The position numbers were made by a program, and so were the translations under genes. Below the pieces are notes generated by a model that saw nothing but the letters and a program-made list of their open reading frames with translations, was not told the origin of the DNA and did no database searches. From Cyclobacteriaceae bacterium (GTDB lineage: Bacteria; Bacteroidota; Bacteroidia; Cytophagales; Cyclobacteriaceae), in the NCBI GenBank assembly GCA_029882685.1, contig JAOUKH010000012.1, forward strand, positions 1 through 32,933: a DNA stretch of 32,933 nucleotides, written 5' to 3'. Below are positions 1-9,657 of the stretch, one piece after another (positions within the stretch are counted from its first letter, which is position 1; every line of letters begins with the position of its first letter).

Positions 1-2
1 AA

Positions 3-944
3 ATAGGACGTAGAAGGCTAGACACCCATTTTTTGGGCTTCGAGAAATTGGGGGCACAATTTAACTACAATTCGAAAACTGGTTTTTACAATATTGATGC
101 ATCCAACTTAAATGGCACATACATGCTGTTGGATGAAGCCTCAGTTACTGGAACTGCCAATGTAATAATGGCTGCAGTTTTAGCTAAAGGCAAAACAACC
201 ATTTATAATGCTGCTTGTGAGCCATATTTACAGCAGCTTTGTCTTATGCTTAATCGTATGGGAGCAAATATATCCGGCATTGGATCTAATTTAATTACTA
301 TTGATGGAGTAGAGTCATTAAGGGGAACTGAACATACAATGCTTCCTGATATGATTGAAATTGGAAGTTTTATTGGATTAGCAGCAATGACAGGTTCTCA
401 TATTCGCATAAAGAATGCTGGGGTGAAATATTTAGGAATAATACCCTCTGTTTTTAATAGGCTAGGAATAAAGCTAGAATTTGATGGAGATGACATTATT
501 GTACCTGAACAAGATAGTTACGAGATTGAAACATTTATTGACGGATCAATAATGACTATTGCTGATGCTCCATGGCCGGGTTTTACACCTGACTTACTCA
601 GTATAGTATTGGTAATTGCCACGCAAGCCAAAGGTACTGTTCTAGTTCATCAAAAAATGTTTGAAAGTCGTTTGTTCTTTGTGGACAAGCTTATTGATAT
701 GGGTGCGCAAATAATACTATGTGATCCACACCGAGCTACAGTAATTGGCCTAGATAGAAAACAACAATTACGAGGAATTAAAATGTCTTCTCCTGATATT
801 AGAGCTGGAGTATCTTTACTTATTGCAGCACTTTCAGCCGAAGGAGAAAGTATCATTTCTAATGTGGAACAGATTGATCGTGGTTATCAGAATATTGATA
901 CCAGATTAAAAGCACTTGGTGCAAAGATAGAAAGGGTGGTATAA
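3..944 (+). CDS. murA: UDP-N-acetylglucosamine 1-carboxyvinyltransferase MurA, 3' part (cut by window start)
   Basis: MurA transfers enolpyruvate from PEP to UDP-GlcNAc in the cytoplasm, the first committed step of peptidoglycan synthesis. The listed ORF starts at an internal TTG (33), but the frame stays open to base 3 and reads IGRRRLDTHFLGFEKLGA, the conserved MurA stretch just after the catalytic Cys/Asp loop. The gene therefore begins outside the window; about 313 residues are visible, and roughly the first 120 of a usual ~430 are missing. Visible family marks are the IGRRR arginine region, the Bacteroidota-style ETFIDGSIMTIADAPWPGFTPD segment that includes the catalytic-aspartate region, the FESR motif, and the C-terminal DRGYQNIDTRLKALGAKIERV. 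The active-site loop itself cannot be inspected. It is convergent with the susCD operon and ends just before a shared terminator. Confidence 0.96.
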   Translation: MGRRRLDTHFLGFEKLGAQFNYNSKTGFYNIDASNLNGTYMLLDEASVTGTANVIMAAVLAKGKTTIYNAACEPYLQQLCLMLNRMGANISGIGSNLITIDGVESLRGTEHTMLPDMIEIGSFIGLAAMTGSHIRIKNAGVKYLGIIPSVFNRLGIKLEFDGDDIIVPEQDSYEIETFIDGSIMTIADAPWPGFTPDLLSIVLVIATQAKGTVLVHQKMFESRLFFVDKLIDMGAQIILCDPHRATVIGLDRKQQLRGIKMSSPDIRAGVSLLIAALSAEGESIISNVEQIDRGYQNIDTRLKALGAKIERVV

Positions 945-952
945 TGATAAAA

Positions 953-984
953 AAAGACCAACTTATATACACAAGTTGGTCTTT
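953..984. terminator. Bidirectional rho-independent terminator
   Basis: A perfect 12-bp stem, AAAGACCAACTT / AAGTTGGTCTTT, encloses the 8-nt loop ATATACAC. An A-rich run precedes it and a T-rich run follows it. It lies between the murA stop and the convergent lipoprotein gene, so it can serve both directions. Confidence 0.88.
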
Positions 985-1023
985 ATCTTTATTACATATA
1001 CTATAAACTAGTAACTTAAAATC

Positions 1024-1560
1024 CTAGTCTACATCAGCAATTACCAATACTGCAGATTTAAGATAATCCGTTCCACCTCTGCCTACAGCTATTTGACCTT
1101 CTGCATTAGATGCACTTATCAAATTAATGTTAAGTGTTTTTTCTCCATCAACTATTGCATCAGTTAATAATGAAATATCTAAATCCTTATTGTCAAAATC
1201 TAGAAAATCAGCTGGATCATGAGTAATTACAAGTGAACCCCCAGCTGCACTAGCTCCAGCAACGTTAAAATCTGTACCGAAAATAGCTGTTCCTGAAAAT
1301 TCGTAATTAACTGTAATATCAGATAATGTACCTGTTGGTGCTTCAACATTAAATGTGGCAGAGCCTCCATTTTCATCTGTAAATACTGTATCTAAGTATG
1401 CTTCTGTACCATTAGCATTGAAAGCTACATAAGACGGCAACTCTTCTAAAACAATACCTTGATCTGCGATATCAAATTCATCACAACTCATTATGATACT
1501 AGCACTAAATAAAATTAATAATATCTTTTTCATAATCATTTTATTATTATAAGTTTTCAT
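1024..1560 (-). CDS. Calx-beta-like lipoprotein, third gene of the susCD operon
   Basis: This 178-residue predicted lipoprotein has an N-terminal hydrophobic segment ending in IIMSC, giving a lipidated Cys near residue 26. The acidic DEFD that follows resembles the surface-export signal of Bacteroidota lipoproteins. The mature part resembles a single Calx-beta-type beta-sandwich domain: ITVNYEFSGTAIFGTDF matches the V-x-Y...GTA...G-x-D-[FY] pattern, and GEKTLNINLISASNAEGQIAVG is like the late strands. Its start overlaps the susD-like stop by 4 bp (ATGA), suggesting translational coupling. Met8 and Met10 are alternative starts that would give a shorter, more typical signal peptide. Genes in this position often encode extra surface substrate-binding proteins, but the ligand cannot be read from the sequence. 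Confidence 0.8.
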   Translation of the reverse strand: MKTYNNKMIMKKILLILFSASIIMSCDEFDIADQGIVLEELPSYVAFNANGTEAYLDTVFTDENGGSATFNVEAPTGTLSDITVNYEFSGTAIFGTDFNVAGASAAGGSLVITHDPADFLDFDNKDLDISLLTDAIVDGEKTLNINLISASNAEGQIAVGRGGTDYLKSAVLVIADVD

Positions 1561-2990
1561 TCAAACCACATTGGTCTATCTGTAGGCAAATTAGCAGGAG
1601 TATTAGGATTCGCTGCTATTTCATTTGGAGGGTATGTAAACCTTTTCAAATAAGTTGAAATAGCTGTCCCAGGAACTGGATCCATAGTAGGGACACCAGT
1701 TCTTCTCACTGTATTCCAACCAAGTATTGGATTTAAAAATGCCTCCAAATATTGTTGTTCATGTACTCTAGTAAGTGCATCTGCGTTTGTAAGTAAACTC
1801 AAATCAGGCAAACTAGCTACATAAGCATCAATTTCACCTCCCGTCAAAGTAGTAATAGCTCCAGGTATATCCTGTCCCCAAAATGTTAAGATATTTCTAA
1901 CCCCATTTTCATATTCAGTTTGTGTATTTGAAGTTCCTACCCCTTTTAATGCTAACTCAGCTTTATAAAAATTAACTTCAGCCGCAGTAAAAAATATGTC
2001 TGGAAGACTGCCTCTTATAACGTTATTTGAAAAATGTGCAAAACTCCCAAAAGAAAATTGCCCAATACTAGGAGGTCCTACATTACCAGGATCATAAATA
2101 AATAATTGTTCACGTGGATCATTATTGTTAACAATAAGGTCATAAAATACTGGTCCTGGTGCGTGAACACCTGTAGATTCATTATCAGAACCAAAGAAAG
2201 CAGAAACTATTGTTTGAAATGCATTCTCAGCACCAGCCTGCCCTGAATAGGTTAACATAGCTATATCACCAGAATTTTCTATTAACGGTTTAGAAAGTAA
2301 AGCTGTTATTTGTGAATCAACAGATGTGTCTTTATTCCTAATCATCATTAAAACTCTTAATTTCAATGAGTTAGAAAGTTTTTCCCACTTTGTCATATCT
2401 CCTTGGTAAATTAAATCACCTCCAGAGACATCAAACACTCCTTCTGCTGGTATTTCTGCAATTAAAGTATTTGCTTCATCAAGTAAAGCTGCAACTCCAT
2501 TTAATACTGTTTCCTGACTATCAAACGTAGGAGAAGGAAATTCTTGTCCATTAATAGCTTGGGTAAAAGGTACATCTTCCCAGATACTTGTTAATTCATA
2601 ATAAATTAATGCTTTTAATACTATTGCGATAGCAGCCACATTATTACTAGTAGCTCCTGCTTCTTTAGCATCTGCTTCTACTAAAGCCAAATTTCCAAGC
2701 ACATCAACATACATCATTCGCCAAGTATTACCCGTTAAAAAACTGGTAGTAGACCCTGTTTTAGGAGAATTAAAATTTGACGACATATACTGAGGGACAT
2801 CAGACGTTCTGGTACCTAATTCCGTTTGCTTTCTATTCGAATACTGAACAATTACGTAAGGCAATACCACATTAGGGTCTGCCGAGGTTGCAGCTAAGGG
2901 ATCTGTGTTAACATCTAGCACATCATCACATGAGAATGCTGACAACAAGAACACAAAGCTCAATAAATATGTTTTTAAACTATTTTTCAT
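1557..2990 (-). CDS. SusD/RagB-family surface nutrient-binding lipoprotein (SusD-like_2 type)
   Basis: This 477-residue outer-membrane lipoprotein is the partner of the SusC-like pore encoded just upstream. The signal peptide ends in LLSAFSC (lipid-anchored Cys21), and acidic DDVLD follows. The N-terminal motif DDVLDVNTDP...A is typical of the SusD-like_2 branch. Helical TPR-like segments follow (ALIYYELTSIWEDVPFTQA; YQGDMTKWEKLSNSLKLRVLMMI), as does a C-terminal YLEAFLNPILGWNTVRRTGVP...RFTYPPNEIAANP, all characteristic of the family. It caps the receptor and binds substrate outside the cell. The length is normal. The substrate cannot be assigned, because no glycosidase, peptidase or regulator gene lies next to it. 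It lies 22 nt after susC and overlaps the next lipoprotein gene by 4 bp. Confidence 0.93.
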   Translation of the reverse strand: MKNSLKTYLLSFVFLLSAFSCDDVLDVNTDPLAATSADPNVVLPYVIVQYSNRKQTELGTRTSDVPQYMSSNFNSPKTGSTTSFLTGNTWRMMYVDVLGNLALVEADAKEAGATSNNVAAIAIVLKALIYYELTSIWEDVPFTQAINGQEFPSPTFDSQETVLNGVAALLDEANTLIAEIPAEGVFDVSGGDLIYQGDMTKWEKLSNSLKLRVLMMIRNKDTSVDSQITALLSKPLIENSGDIAMLTYSGQAGAENAFQTIVSAFFGSDNESTGVHAPGPVFYDLIVNNNDPREQLFIYDPGNVGPPSIGQFSFGSFAHFSNNVIRGSLPDIFFTAAEVNFYKAELALKGVGTSNTQTEYENGVRNILTFWGQDIPGAITTLTGGEIDAYVASLPDLSLLTNADALTRVHEQQYLEAFLNPILGWNTVRRTGVPTMDPVPGTAISTYLKRFTYPPNEIAANPNTPANLPTDRPMWFE

Positions 2991-3012
2991 AATACATTTT
3001 TATATATAATTA

Positions 3013-6000
3013 TTAGAATTTTACCCTAACGTTAAACCCAATACCTCTAGTGGATGGTATGTTACTTCTTTCAATACCAAATCCATCAGCGCCAGATCCG
3101 AACAGATTAGACTCAGGGTCAATATGAGGAACTTTAGAATATAACAAAGCTAAATTTCTACCCTCAATTCCTATTTGAAAAGAATTAATAAAGCTATTAT
3201 CAAAAAATTTGCTAGGTAATGTATACGACACTGCTACTTCTCTCAATTTCACAAATGATGCATCAAAAATCCATGGTTCAGCTATACTACCATCGTTAAG
3301 TGCAGTCCAAAAATCTCTTGAATTTCTTAATGGCACATCATTTTCTCTTATTGATCCATCTGCATTTAGTATAACTCCTCCTTTATCAATAAAGGTTCCT
3401 TCTCTATTTAATGTAGTTTCTTCAGCTAATCCTCCATTTTGAAGACCTTCAACTGTTGATGACTTCATTATTCCGCCAGATCTCCAGTCTATAGTAAAAG
3501 ACACATTCAATCCTTTATAACTGAAATTATTTACAAATCCCATAGTAAAATCTGGAAGCACACTTCCAAAAGTTTTTGCTTCACCTGCAAGTCTTCTACC
3601 AGTATTAGGGTCAATCAATATTTCATTCGTGACACTATCTCTTAAATATGGAATACCAAATAATTGAAATTCCTCACCTGGAACAGCTACAACTTGAACG
3701 CTATTAAAAGCACTAGCTATAAGAAGCCTTTCCACACCTTCTGCAAGTTCTACAACTGTAGACTCAACTTGTGAAAAGTTAACTATTGAATTCCATGAGA
3801 AGTCTCCCATCTCAAGTACCTTAGCATCTAGTGTTAATTCAAACCCTTTAGTGTCTACTTGACCTACATTTGTTGTTCTGAAATTAAACCCTGTAGATTG
3901 AGGTATTGGAAGGTCTGCAATTTGGTTAATATTTTGAGATTTAAAGTATGCAACATCTAAACCAATTCTACCATCTAAAAACTGAAGATCCAACCCAAAT
4001 TCATAACTTTTTTGTTGTTCAGGTAACAAGTTGTTATTAGGTATTGTATTGGCCTTTGCAAATGCTAATTGACCATTAAAAGGAAAATTAACATTTAAAC
4101 CATATTGACCAGACGCAGTTGAAACAGGAAAAAACCTAAAGTCAAGCTGATAAGGATCAGCATCATTCCCAACCTGAGCATAACTAGCTCTTATTTTTCC
4201 AAAAGACAATATGTTATTAGAAATACCTAATGCATCAGTAAATACAACCGCTGCACTTGCTGATGGATAGAAATACGAATTATTCTCTAATGGTAAAGTA
4301 GAAGACCAATCATTCCTAGCTGTTAAGGACAAAGTAGCCCAATTTTTATAAGATAATTCAGCCTGACCATAAGCACCCATTAATATCCTTTCTGAAAAAT
4401 TTCTGCTTGAAACTGTTTGATTAACATTTCCTGGATCAAACAATTGAGGCACTGCTAATTCATTACCGAACAAAGTCTCTCTAGTAAATAATCTTTTATT
4501 ATAATTATAACCTGCAAGAATAGATAATCCAAAATCTTCTGAAAGATCTGTTGAATAATTAGCTATCCCATCAAAATTAATTTGAGATCTTCTAATTCCA
4601 TCAACAGTGAAATTACCTTCTAATCTCTGTGCTGTACCTTTTCTATTAGAAAAAAAACGATTATCTATTTCGTAATCATATCCTAATCTACCAAGTATAT
4701 TTAATTTTTCGATTGGAGTATATTGCACTTCGAAATTTCCAAGATATCGATCCCAATTTCTATCATTTCTATTCTCGTTTCTAATCCAGTATGGATTATT
4801 AGAAGTAGGAGTAGTTTGGTTTATTTGGTTTCCACTAGCATCAATCCAAGGTTTGAAATTATTCTGATCCAATGTGCTACTAAAAGATCCTAAACCAATA
4901 ATATTAGGGTCATTTGCACCTGCTGCTGCTGTACCTACAGATTTTGTTTTGATATATTGTATACCAAAACTTGATCTCAATTTATCAGAATGTTGCATTC
5001 CTGTGTTTAACCCTAGAGTTAACCTATCCAACTCTTGACCAGGTATTACCCCATCCTGATTAAGTGATGTAATACTAAGCCGATAATTACTTTTATCTGT
5101 AGCATCTGACACTGATACATTATTAATTAGAGATACTCCCCTTTCAAAAAAATCATTTACTCCATTGTCTTCTATGGCAGTTAATGGGCCAGACTCACCT
5201 GTAACAGGTAAATTAACAGTTTGACCAACAATTCTTGGACCCCAATCAAATCCTACTGAAGATGAATCATACTTAAACGCATCACCCATTGCATATTGTT
5301 GTTGGTAATCAGGTATTGTAAGTAAATCATCAAATCTAACTGTAGAATTAATTGAAACTTGAGCCTTTCCATTTTTTCCTCTTTCTCCTTTTTTTGTTGT
5401 AACAACTATTGCTCCTGCTGCTGCTCTAGAACCATAAAGGGCTGTGGCTGCTGCTCCTTTCAATACATTAATGGTTTCCACATCATCAGGGTTAATAACA
5501 GAAGCTCCATTAGCAAAATCTCTTACCCCAGAAATCCTTGAACCCGTTGGTGTCTGAGCATCATTAATTGGAATACCGTCAACTATCCAAAGAGGTGCAT
5601 TATTACCTCTTAAAGAAGTTACTCCTCTAATAATTACTTTTGAAGAACTTCCCAAATTACCACTAGTATTTGAAATAGTAACTCCTGTAACTTTTCCCTG
5701 CATAGCATTAACGATATTAGACTCTCTAGCTTCTAATAATTGATCTCCATCAATAACATCAATACCATACCCAATAGATCTAGCCTCTTTTTCTATTCCT
5801 AGTGCCGTAACCACGACCTCAGAAAGCTGTTGAACATCGGCTGTCATAGCAAGGTCAATAACTGATCTTGCTCCAATTTCTATTTCTTGGGTTGTAAGAC
5901 CAACAAAAGAAAAACTCAATATTCCTCCTTCAGAAGGAACTGAAAGTTTATAGTTACCATCAATGTCAGTAATGGTACCATTTGTTGTTCCTTTAAGGAC

Positions 6001-6132
6001 AACGTTAACACCAGGCATTGTACTTCCGTCTTCGGCAGAAGTGACAGTACCACTAATGGTGCGTTCCTGCGCCCACGACTCTGTGAAGAGTGCAGACAAC
6101 AAAAAAATACTTAAAAGTAAAATCTTCTTCAT
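3013..6132 (-). CDS. SusC/RagA-family TonB-dependent outer-membrane receptor
   Basis: This 1039-residue TonB-dependent transporter would import a SusD-captured nutrient across the outer membrane. The signal peptide is about residues 1-21 (…TESWA/QE). A CarboxypepD-regulatory-like domain follows (about 24-98: ISGTVTSAEDGSTMPGVNVVLKGT…DIDGNYKLSV). A TonB-box-like VVVTALG lies at about 106-112, then the plug domain (NAMQGKVTGVTISNTSG, RGVTSLRGNNAPLWIVDGIP, TINVLKGAAATALYGSRAAAGAIVVTTKKG). The rest is a beta barrel ending in GIGFNVRVKF, with the terminal Phe expected for an outer-membrane barrel. It is the first gene of a three-gene operon transcribed away from the rpsJ terminator. The length is typical for the family. 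No ECF sigma or anti-sigma gene is adjacent, and the lack of an extended N-terminal signalling domain argues against transmembrane sigma signalling. Confidence 0.96.
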   Translation of the reverse strand: MKKILLLSIFLLSALFTESWAQERTISGTVTSAEDGSTMPGVNVVLKGTTNGTITDIDGNYKLSVPSEGGILSFSFVGLTTQEIEIGARSVIDLAMTADVQQLSEVVVTALGIEKEARSIGYGIDVIDGDQLLEARESNIVNAMQGKVTGVTISNTSGNLGSSSKVIIRGVTSLRGNNAPLWIVDGIPINDAQTPTGSRISGVRDFANGASVINPDDVETINVLKGAAATALYGSRAAAGAIVVTTKKGERGKNGKAQVSINSTVRFDDLLTIPDYQQQYAMGDAFKYDSSSVGFDWGPRIVGQTVNLPVTGESGPLTAIEDNGVNDFFERGVSLINNVSVSDATDKSNYRLSITSLNQDGVIPGQELDRLTLGLNTGMQHSDKLRSSFGIQYIKTKSVGTAAAGANDPNIIGLGSFSSTLDQNNFKPWIDASGNQINQTTPTSNNPYWIRNENRNDRNWDRYLGNFEVQYTPIEKLNILGRLGYDYEIDNRFFSNRKGTAQRLEGNFTVDGIRRSQINFDGIANYSTDLSEDFGLSILAGYNYNKRLFTRETLFGNELAVPQLFDPGNVNQTVSSRNFSERILMGAYGQAELSYKNWATLSLTARNDWSSTLPLENNSYFYPSASAAVVFTDALGISNNILSFGKIRASYAQVGNDADPYQLDFRFFPVSTASGQYGLNVNFPFNGQLAFAKANTIPNNNLLPEQQKSYEFGLDLQFLDGRIGLDVAYFKSQNINQIADLPIPQSTGFNFRTTNVGQVDTKGFELTLDAKVLEMGDFSWNSIVNFSQVESTVVELAEGVERLLIASAFNSVQVVAVPGEEFQLFGIPYLRDSVTNEILIDPNTGRRLAGEAKTFGSVLPDFTMGFVNNFSYKGLNVSFTIDWRSGGIMKSSTVEGLQNGGLAEETTLNREGTFIDKGGVILNADGSIRENDVPLRNSRDFWTALNDGSIAEPWIFDASFVKLREVAVSYTLPSKFFDNSFINSFQIGIEGRNLALLYSKVPHIDPESNLFGSGADGFGIERSNIPSTRGIGFNVRVKF

Positions 6133-6172
6133 ACTGTTAGTTTTAGTTAAAAAAATAAGTTTAATACTACTG

Positions 6173-6180
6173 TAAATTTA
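6173..6180 (-). promoter_or_regulatory. Weak candidate -7 box for the susCD operon
   Basis: On the - strand, TAAATTTA differs from the Bacteroidota TAnnTTTG box only at the last base. It lies about 40 nt before the susC start, in a very AT-rich 183-bp spacer. No TTTG lies at the usual 19-20 nt distance upstream, so this is a weak call. The rest of the spacer holds the rpsJ terminator and nothing else I can identify. Confidence 0.25.
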
Positions 6181-6258
6181 TAAAATATAAATAAAAAACA
6201 TAGGAAAGGATGTAAGTTTTGCTATTTTTTTTTAATAAAAAAATAGATGTGATATAAC

Positions 6259-6296
6259 AAAAAAAAGGGTTGCTAATAACTAACAACCCTTTTTTT
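6259..6296 (-). terminator. Rho-independent terminator after rpsJ
   Basis: On the - strand this is an A-run, GGGTTG, an 11-nt loop, CAACCC, then seven T. The A and T runs extend the stem to about 13 bp. It lies about 20 bp after the rpsJ stop and is a strong canonical terminator, so the str operon ends here. Near-symmetry means it could also stop + strand transcription. Confidence 0.9.
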
Positions 6297-6315
6297 GAAG
6301 ATTTAATTATAAAAA

Positions 6316-6621
6316 CTACACCTTAATTTCCACATCTACTCCACTAGGAAGTTCTAATTTCATCAAAGCATCTACAGTTTGAGCGCTATTAGAATAGATA
6401 TCTACTAACCTCTTGTAAGTACAAAGTTGAAATTGCTCTCTTCCTTTCTTATTTACGTGTGGTGATTTTAATACAGTGTATTTCTCCTTAATAGTTGGTA
6501 ATGGAATTGGTCCACTTACCACAGCACCAGTAGTTTTTACAGCTCTAACAATCTTTTCTGATGATTTATCAACCAAATTGTGATCGTATGACTTAAGTTT
6601 TATTCTTATTTTCTGATTCAT
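6316..6621 (-). CDS. rpsJ: 30S ribosomal protein S10 (NusE)
   Basis: S10 is a protein of the 30S head and also acts as NusE in antitermination. The 101-residue product has the family marks [16 protein letters not shown] near the start, [30 protein letters not shown] in the rRNA-contact loop, and [16 protein letters not shown] at the end; the length is normal. It follows fusA by 11 nt and is the last gene of the rpsL-rpsG-fusA-rpsJ unit. Unusually, the rest of the S10 operon (rplC onward) does not follow; a terminator and the susCD operon come next. Confidence 0.98.
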   Translation of the reverse strand: MNQKIRIKLKSYDHNLVDKSSEKIVRAVKTTGAVVSGPIPLPTIKEKYTVLKSPHVNKKGREQFQLCTYKRLVDIYSNSAQTVDALMKLELPSGVDVEIKV

Positions 6622-6632
6622 AATTGTATCTT

Positions 6633-8741
6633 TTAAGCAAGCTGTCCTTTAGTTTCAGCAATTACTGTATCTGCAATATTTTTTGGTACTGGATCGTAAT
6701 GAGAGAATGTTAAATTAGCAGTAGCTCTTCCTGACGTTATTGTTCTTAAGTCAGTAACATATCCAAACAATTCAGATAAAGGAACATCTGATTTTATTAC
6801 TCCAGAAGTACCTCTAGTATCCATTCCTTTCATCAAACCTCTTCTTCTGTTTAAATCACCAGTTACATTTCCTGTATATTCATCAGGAGTCACTACTTCA
6901 ACAGCCATAATTGGTTCAAGTAAAACTGGGCTAGCTTTTGCTGCTGCGGCTTTAAAACCTAAACGAGCAGCCAATTCAAACGAAAGTGCATCAGAATCCA
7001 CATCATGGAAAGATCCATGATACAACTTCACTTTCATGCTATCTAAAGGGTAGCCAGCTAACGGCCCATTAACCATCGCCTGATTAAATCCTTTTTCTAT
7101 AGAAGGAATAAATTCTTTAGGAATTACTCCACCAACAATTTTATTCACAAACTGAAGACCATCTTTTTCATAATCTTCATCTTTTGGACCTATTTCGAAT
7201 GAGATATCAGCAAATTTACCTTTACCACCCGATTGTTTCTTGTATACTTCTTTATGCTCTACTGTAGCTTGTATAGCTTCCTTGTAAGCAACTTGAGGAG
7301 CTCCTTGGTTTATTTCAACCTTAAATTCTCTCTTAAGTCTATCGATAATAATATCTAAATGAAGTTCTCCCATACCTCTCATAATTGTCTGACCTGTTTC
7401 ATGATCAGTCTCAACTTGAAGTGTAGGATCTTCTTCAACTAATTTAGCAATAGCAATACCTAATTTATCAGCATCTGCTTGTGTTTTAGGTTCAATTGCA
7501 TAACCAATTACTGGGTCTGGAAAATCCATTGATTCAAATATTATAGGAGATTTTTCCGCACATAGTGTGTCTCCTGTTTTAATATCTTTAAACCCTACAA
7601 CTGCAGCAATATCCCCACAGTGTAATTGATCTATTTGATTTTGTTTATTGGCATGCATTTGGAAGATACGTGATATTCGTTCTTTCTTTCCTGTTCTAGT
7701 ATTTAATACATATGAACCAGAGTCTAACATTCCAGAATATGATCTCACAAAACAAAGTCTACCTACAAAAGGATCCGTAGCAATTTTAAAAGCAAGTGCT
7801 GAAAATGGTTGTTCAACATCTGGCGTTCTTTCCTCCTCGAGTTCTGTATTAGGATTTGTACCAATAACACTATTTCTATCTAATGGTGATGGTAATAATT
7901 CCATCACATAATCAAGCATAGTTTGTACACCTTTGTTTTTGAATGCAGAACCACACATCATAGGTACAAAAGCTAAATCAATAGTAGCGGCTCTTAAAGC
8001 TGCAACGATTTCATCTCTCGTAATAGAATCTGGATCTTCAAAGAATTTCTCCATCAAGCCGTCATCGTATTCAGCTACTGCCTCAACTAAATTTTCTCTG
8101 TATTCATTTACCTCATCAAGCATGTCAGCAGGAATTTCAACTTCTTTAAAAGTCATCCCTTTATCATCTTCATTCCACACCATGGCTCTATTTTCCACTA
8201 GGTCAACAACACCTTGGAAATTATCTTCAGCACCGATAGGCAACTGTAAAGGAACTGCTTTAGTTCCTAACATTTCTTTCACTTGCTTACATACATTAAG
8301 AAAATCAGCTCCAGATCTATCCATTTTATTTACAAAGCCAACACGAGCTACTTTGTAATTATCTGCAAGTCTCCAGTTTGTTTCTGACTGAGGTTCAACA
8401 CCATCTACTGCAGAAAATAAAAACACTAAACCATCGAGTACTCTTAATGATCTGTTTACCTCTACGGTAAAATCAACGTGACCAGGAGTGTCAATAATAT
8501 TAATGTGATATTCATTGTCCTTATATGGCCAAAATACTGTAGTAGCTGCTGAGGTAATGGTAATACCTCTTTCTTGCTCTTGCTCCATCCAGTCCATGGT
8601 AGCAGCACCATCATGTACTTCACCAATTTTATGGCTAACACCTGTGTAATATAGTATACGCTCTGTTGTAGTTGTTTTACCAGCATCAATATGAGCTGCA
8701 ATACCAATATTACGTGTATATTTTAAATCTCTCTTTGCCAT
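6633..8741 (-). CDS. fusA: Translation elongation factor G
   Basis: EF-G is the GTPase that drives ribosomal translocation and, with ribosome recycling factor, ribosome splitting. The 702-residue product has the P-loop AHIDAGKTT, switch regions in GITITSAAT and DTPGHVD, and the NKMD guanine-specificity motif. Domain IV has the [19 protein letters not shown] and [17 protein letters not shown] segments. It ends with the EF-G C-terminal domain ([27 protein letters not shown]…[15 protein letters not shown]). Length and motif set fit a canonical elongation-type EF-G. It sits 5 nt after rpsG in the str operon. The RRF partner is encoded by frr further right in this window. Confidence 0.98.
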   Translation of the reverse strand: MAKRDLKYTRNIGIAAHIDAGKTTTTERILYYTGVSHKIGEVHDGAATMDWMEQEQERGITITSAATTVFWPYKDNEYHINIIDTPGHVDFTVEVNRSLRVLDGLVFLFSAVDGVEPQSETNWRLADNYKVARVGFVNKMDRSGADFLNVCKQVKEMLGTKAVPLQLPIGAEDNFQGVVDLVENRAMVWNEDDKGMTFKEVEIPADMLDEVNEYRENLVEAVAEYDDGLMEKFFEDPDSITRDEIVAALRAATIDLAFVPMMCGSAFKNKGVQTMLDYVMELLPSPLDRNSVIGTNPNTELEEERTPDVEQPFSALAFKIATDPFVGRLCFVRSYSGMLDSGSYVLNTRTGKKERISRIFQMHANKQNQIDQLHCGDIAAVVGFKDIKTGDTLCAEKSPIIFESMDFPDPVIGYAIEPKTQADADKLGIAIAKLVEEDPTLQVETDHETGQTIMRGMGELHLDIIIDRLKREFKVEINQGAPQVAYKEAIQATVEHKEVYKKQSGGKGKFADISFEIGPKDEDYEKDGLQFVNKIVGGVIPKEFIPSIEKGFNQAMVNGPLAGYPLDSMKVKLYHGSFHDVDSDALSFELAARLGFKAAAAKASPVLLEPIMAVEVVTPDEYTGNVTGDLNRRRGLMKGMDTRGTSGVIKSDVPLSELFGYVTDLRTITSGRATANLTFSHYDPVPKNIADTVIAETKGQLA

Positions 8742-8746
8742 TATTG

Positions 8747-9214
8747 TTAGAATCTAAAATGAGAAAATGCTTTGTTAGCTTCAGCCATTCTGTGGGTATC
8801 ATCTTTTTTCTTGATAGCTGCCCCTTCACCTTTAGAAGCTGCTAAAATTTCCCCTGCTAACCTTTCTTTCATTGTTTTTTCACCTCTTTTACGTGAAAAA
8901 CTTATCATCCACTTAATACCCAAAGTAATTTTTCTGTCGGGGCGTACCTCCAATGGTACTTGAAAAGTAGCGCCACCTACTCTTCTACTTTTCACCTCAA
9001 CAGAAGGCATGATGTTATTTAATGCCTTTTTCCAAATTTCTAATCCATTCTCGCCTGATTTTTCTTCTACTATTTCAACAGCATCGTAAAAGATATCATA
9101 GGCAATACTCTTCTTGCCGTCAACCATCAAATAATTCACAAACTTAGTTACAAGTGTGTCTTTAAATTTTGGATCAGGAAGAATATATCTCTTCTTTGGT
9201 TTCGCTTTTCTCAT
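8747..9214 (-). CDS. rpsG: 30S ribosomal protein S7
   Basis: S7 is the primary binder that organises the 3' major domain of 16S rRNA. The 155-residue product begins MRKAKPKKR and carries the family signature [25 protein letters not shown], then [23 protein letters not shown]. It ends in the helix [20 protein letters not shown]. It lies between rpsL (13 nt upstream) and fusA (5 nt downstream), the standard str operon order. The S7/S12 spacer is short, so an E. coli-style S7 repression site between rpsL and rpsG is not obvious. Confidence 0.98.
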   Translation of the reverse strand: MRKAKPKKRYILPDPKFKDTLVTKFVNYLMVDGKKSIAYDIFYDAVEIVEEKSGENGLEIWKKALNNIMPSVEVKSRRVGGATFQVPLEVRPDRKITLGIKWMISFSRKRGEKTMKERLAGEILAASKGEGAAIKKKDDTHRMAEANKAFSHFRF

Positions 9215-9227
9215 TATTTTATCTTAT

Positions 9228-9602
9228 TTATTTCTTAGGGCGTTTCGCTCCGTATTTAGATCTTCTTTGTAACCTACCACTAACACCTGCAGTATCCAGT
9301 GCACCACGAATGATATGATATCTAACACCTGGTAAATCTTTCACTCTACCACCTCTTATCAATACAATGGAGTGCTCTTGTAAGTTATGACCCTCACCTG
9401 GAATGTATGCATTTACTTCTTTTCCATTAGTTAATCTAACTCTGGCAACCTTACGCATAGCTGAGTTAGGTTTTTTAGGAGTAGTAGTATACACTCTTGT
9501 ACACACACCTCTTCTTTGAGGGCAAGAATCCAATGCTGGAGACTTCGACTTTGAAGTCAATTTCTTTCTACCCTTTCTTACTAGTTGCTGTATAGTAGGC
9601 AT
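9228..9602 (-). CDS. rpsL: 30S ribosomal protein S12
   Basis: S12 is the decoding-centre protein of the 30S subunit. The 124-residue product shows the full family core: [72 protein letters not shown] and [11 protein letters not shown]. The lysines in TTPKKPNS and GGRVKDLPG, which change in streptomycin-resistant mutants, are wild type, so a sensitive S12 is inferred. It is the first gene of the str operon and has a good promoter directly upstream. Confidence 0.98.
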   Translation of the reverse strand: MPTIQQLVRKGRKKLTSKSKSPALDSCPQRRGVCTRVYTTTPKKPNSAMRKVARVRLTNGKEVNAYIPGEGHNLQEHSIVLIRGGRVKDLPGVRYHIIRGALDTAGVSGRLQRRSKYGAKRPKK

Positions 9603-9639
9603 TAATTATTTTTTTAATTCTTGTAATTCTTTTTTAAAG

Positions 9640-9653
9640 CCGAAAAATTTCGG
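9640..9653 (-). promoter_or_regulatory. Small hairpin at the predicted 5' end of the rpsL mRNA
   Basis: The - strand sequence CCGAAATTTTTCGG is a near-perfect palindrome that folds with a short loop. It starts 4 nt after the -7 box of the rpsL promoter, so it would form the very 5' end of the transcript. It could protect the mRNA or act in regulation; the role is inferred. Confidence 0.45.
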
Positions 9654-9657
9654 TTTG

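Noticed and set aside
7933-8358. 141-residue + strand ORF opposite fusA
   Set aside because: It is an antisense shadow within highly conserved EF-G; no independent start context or family.
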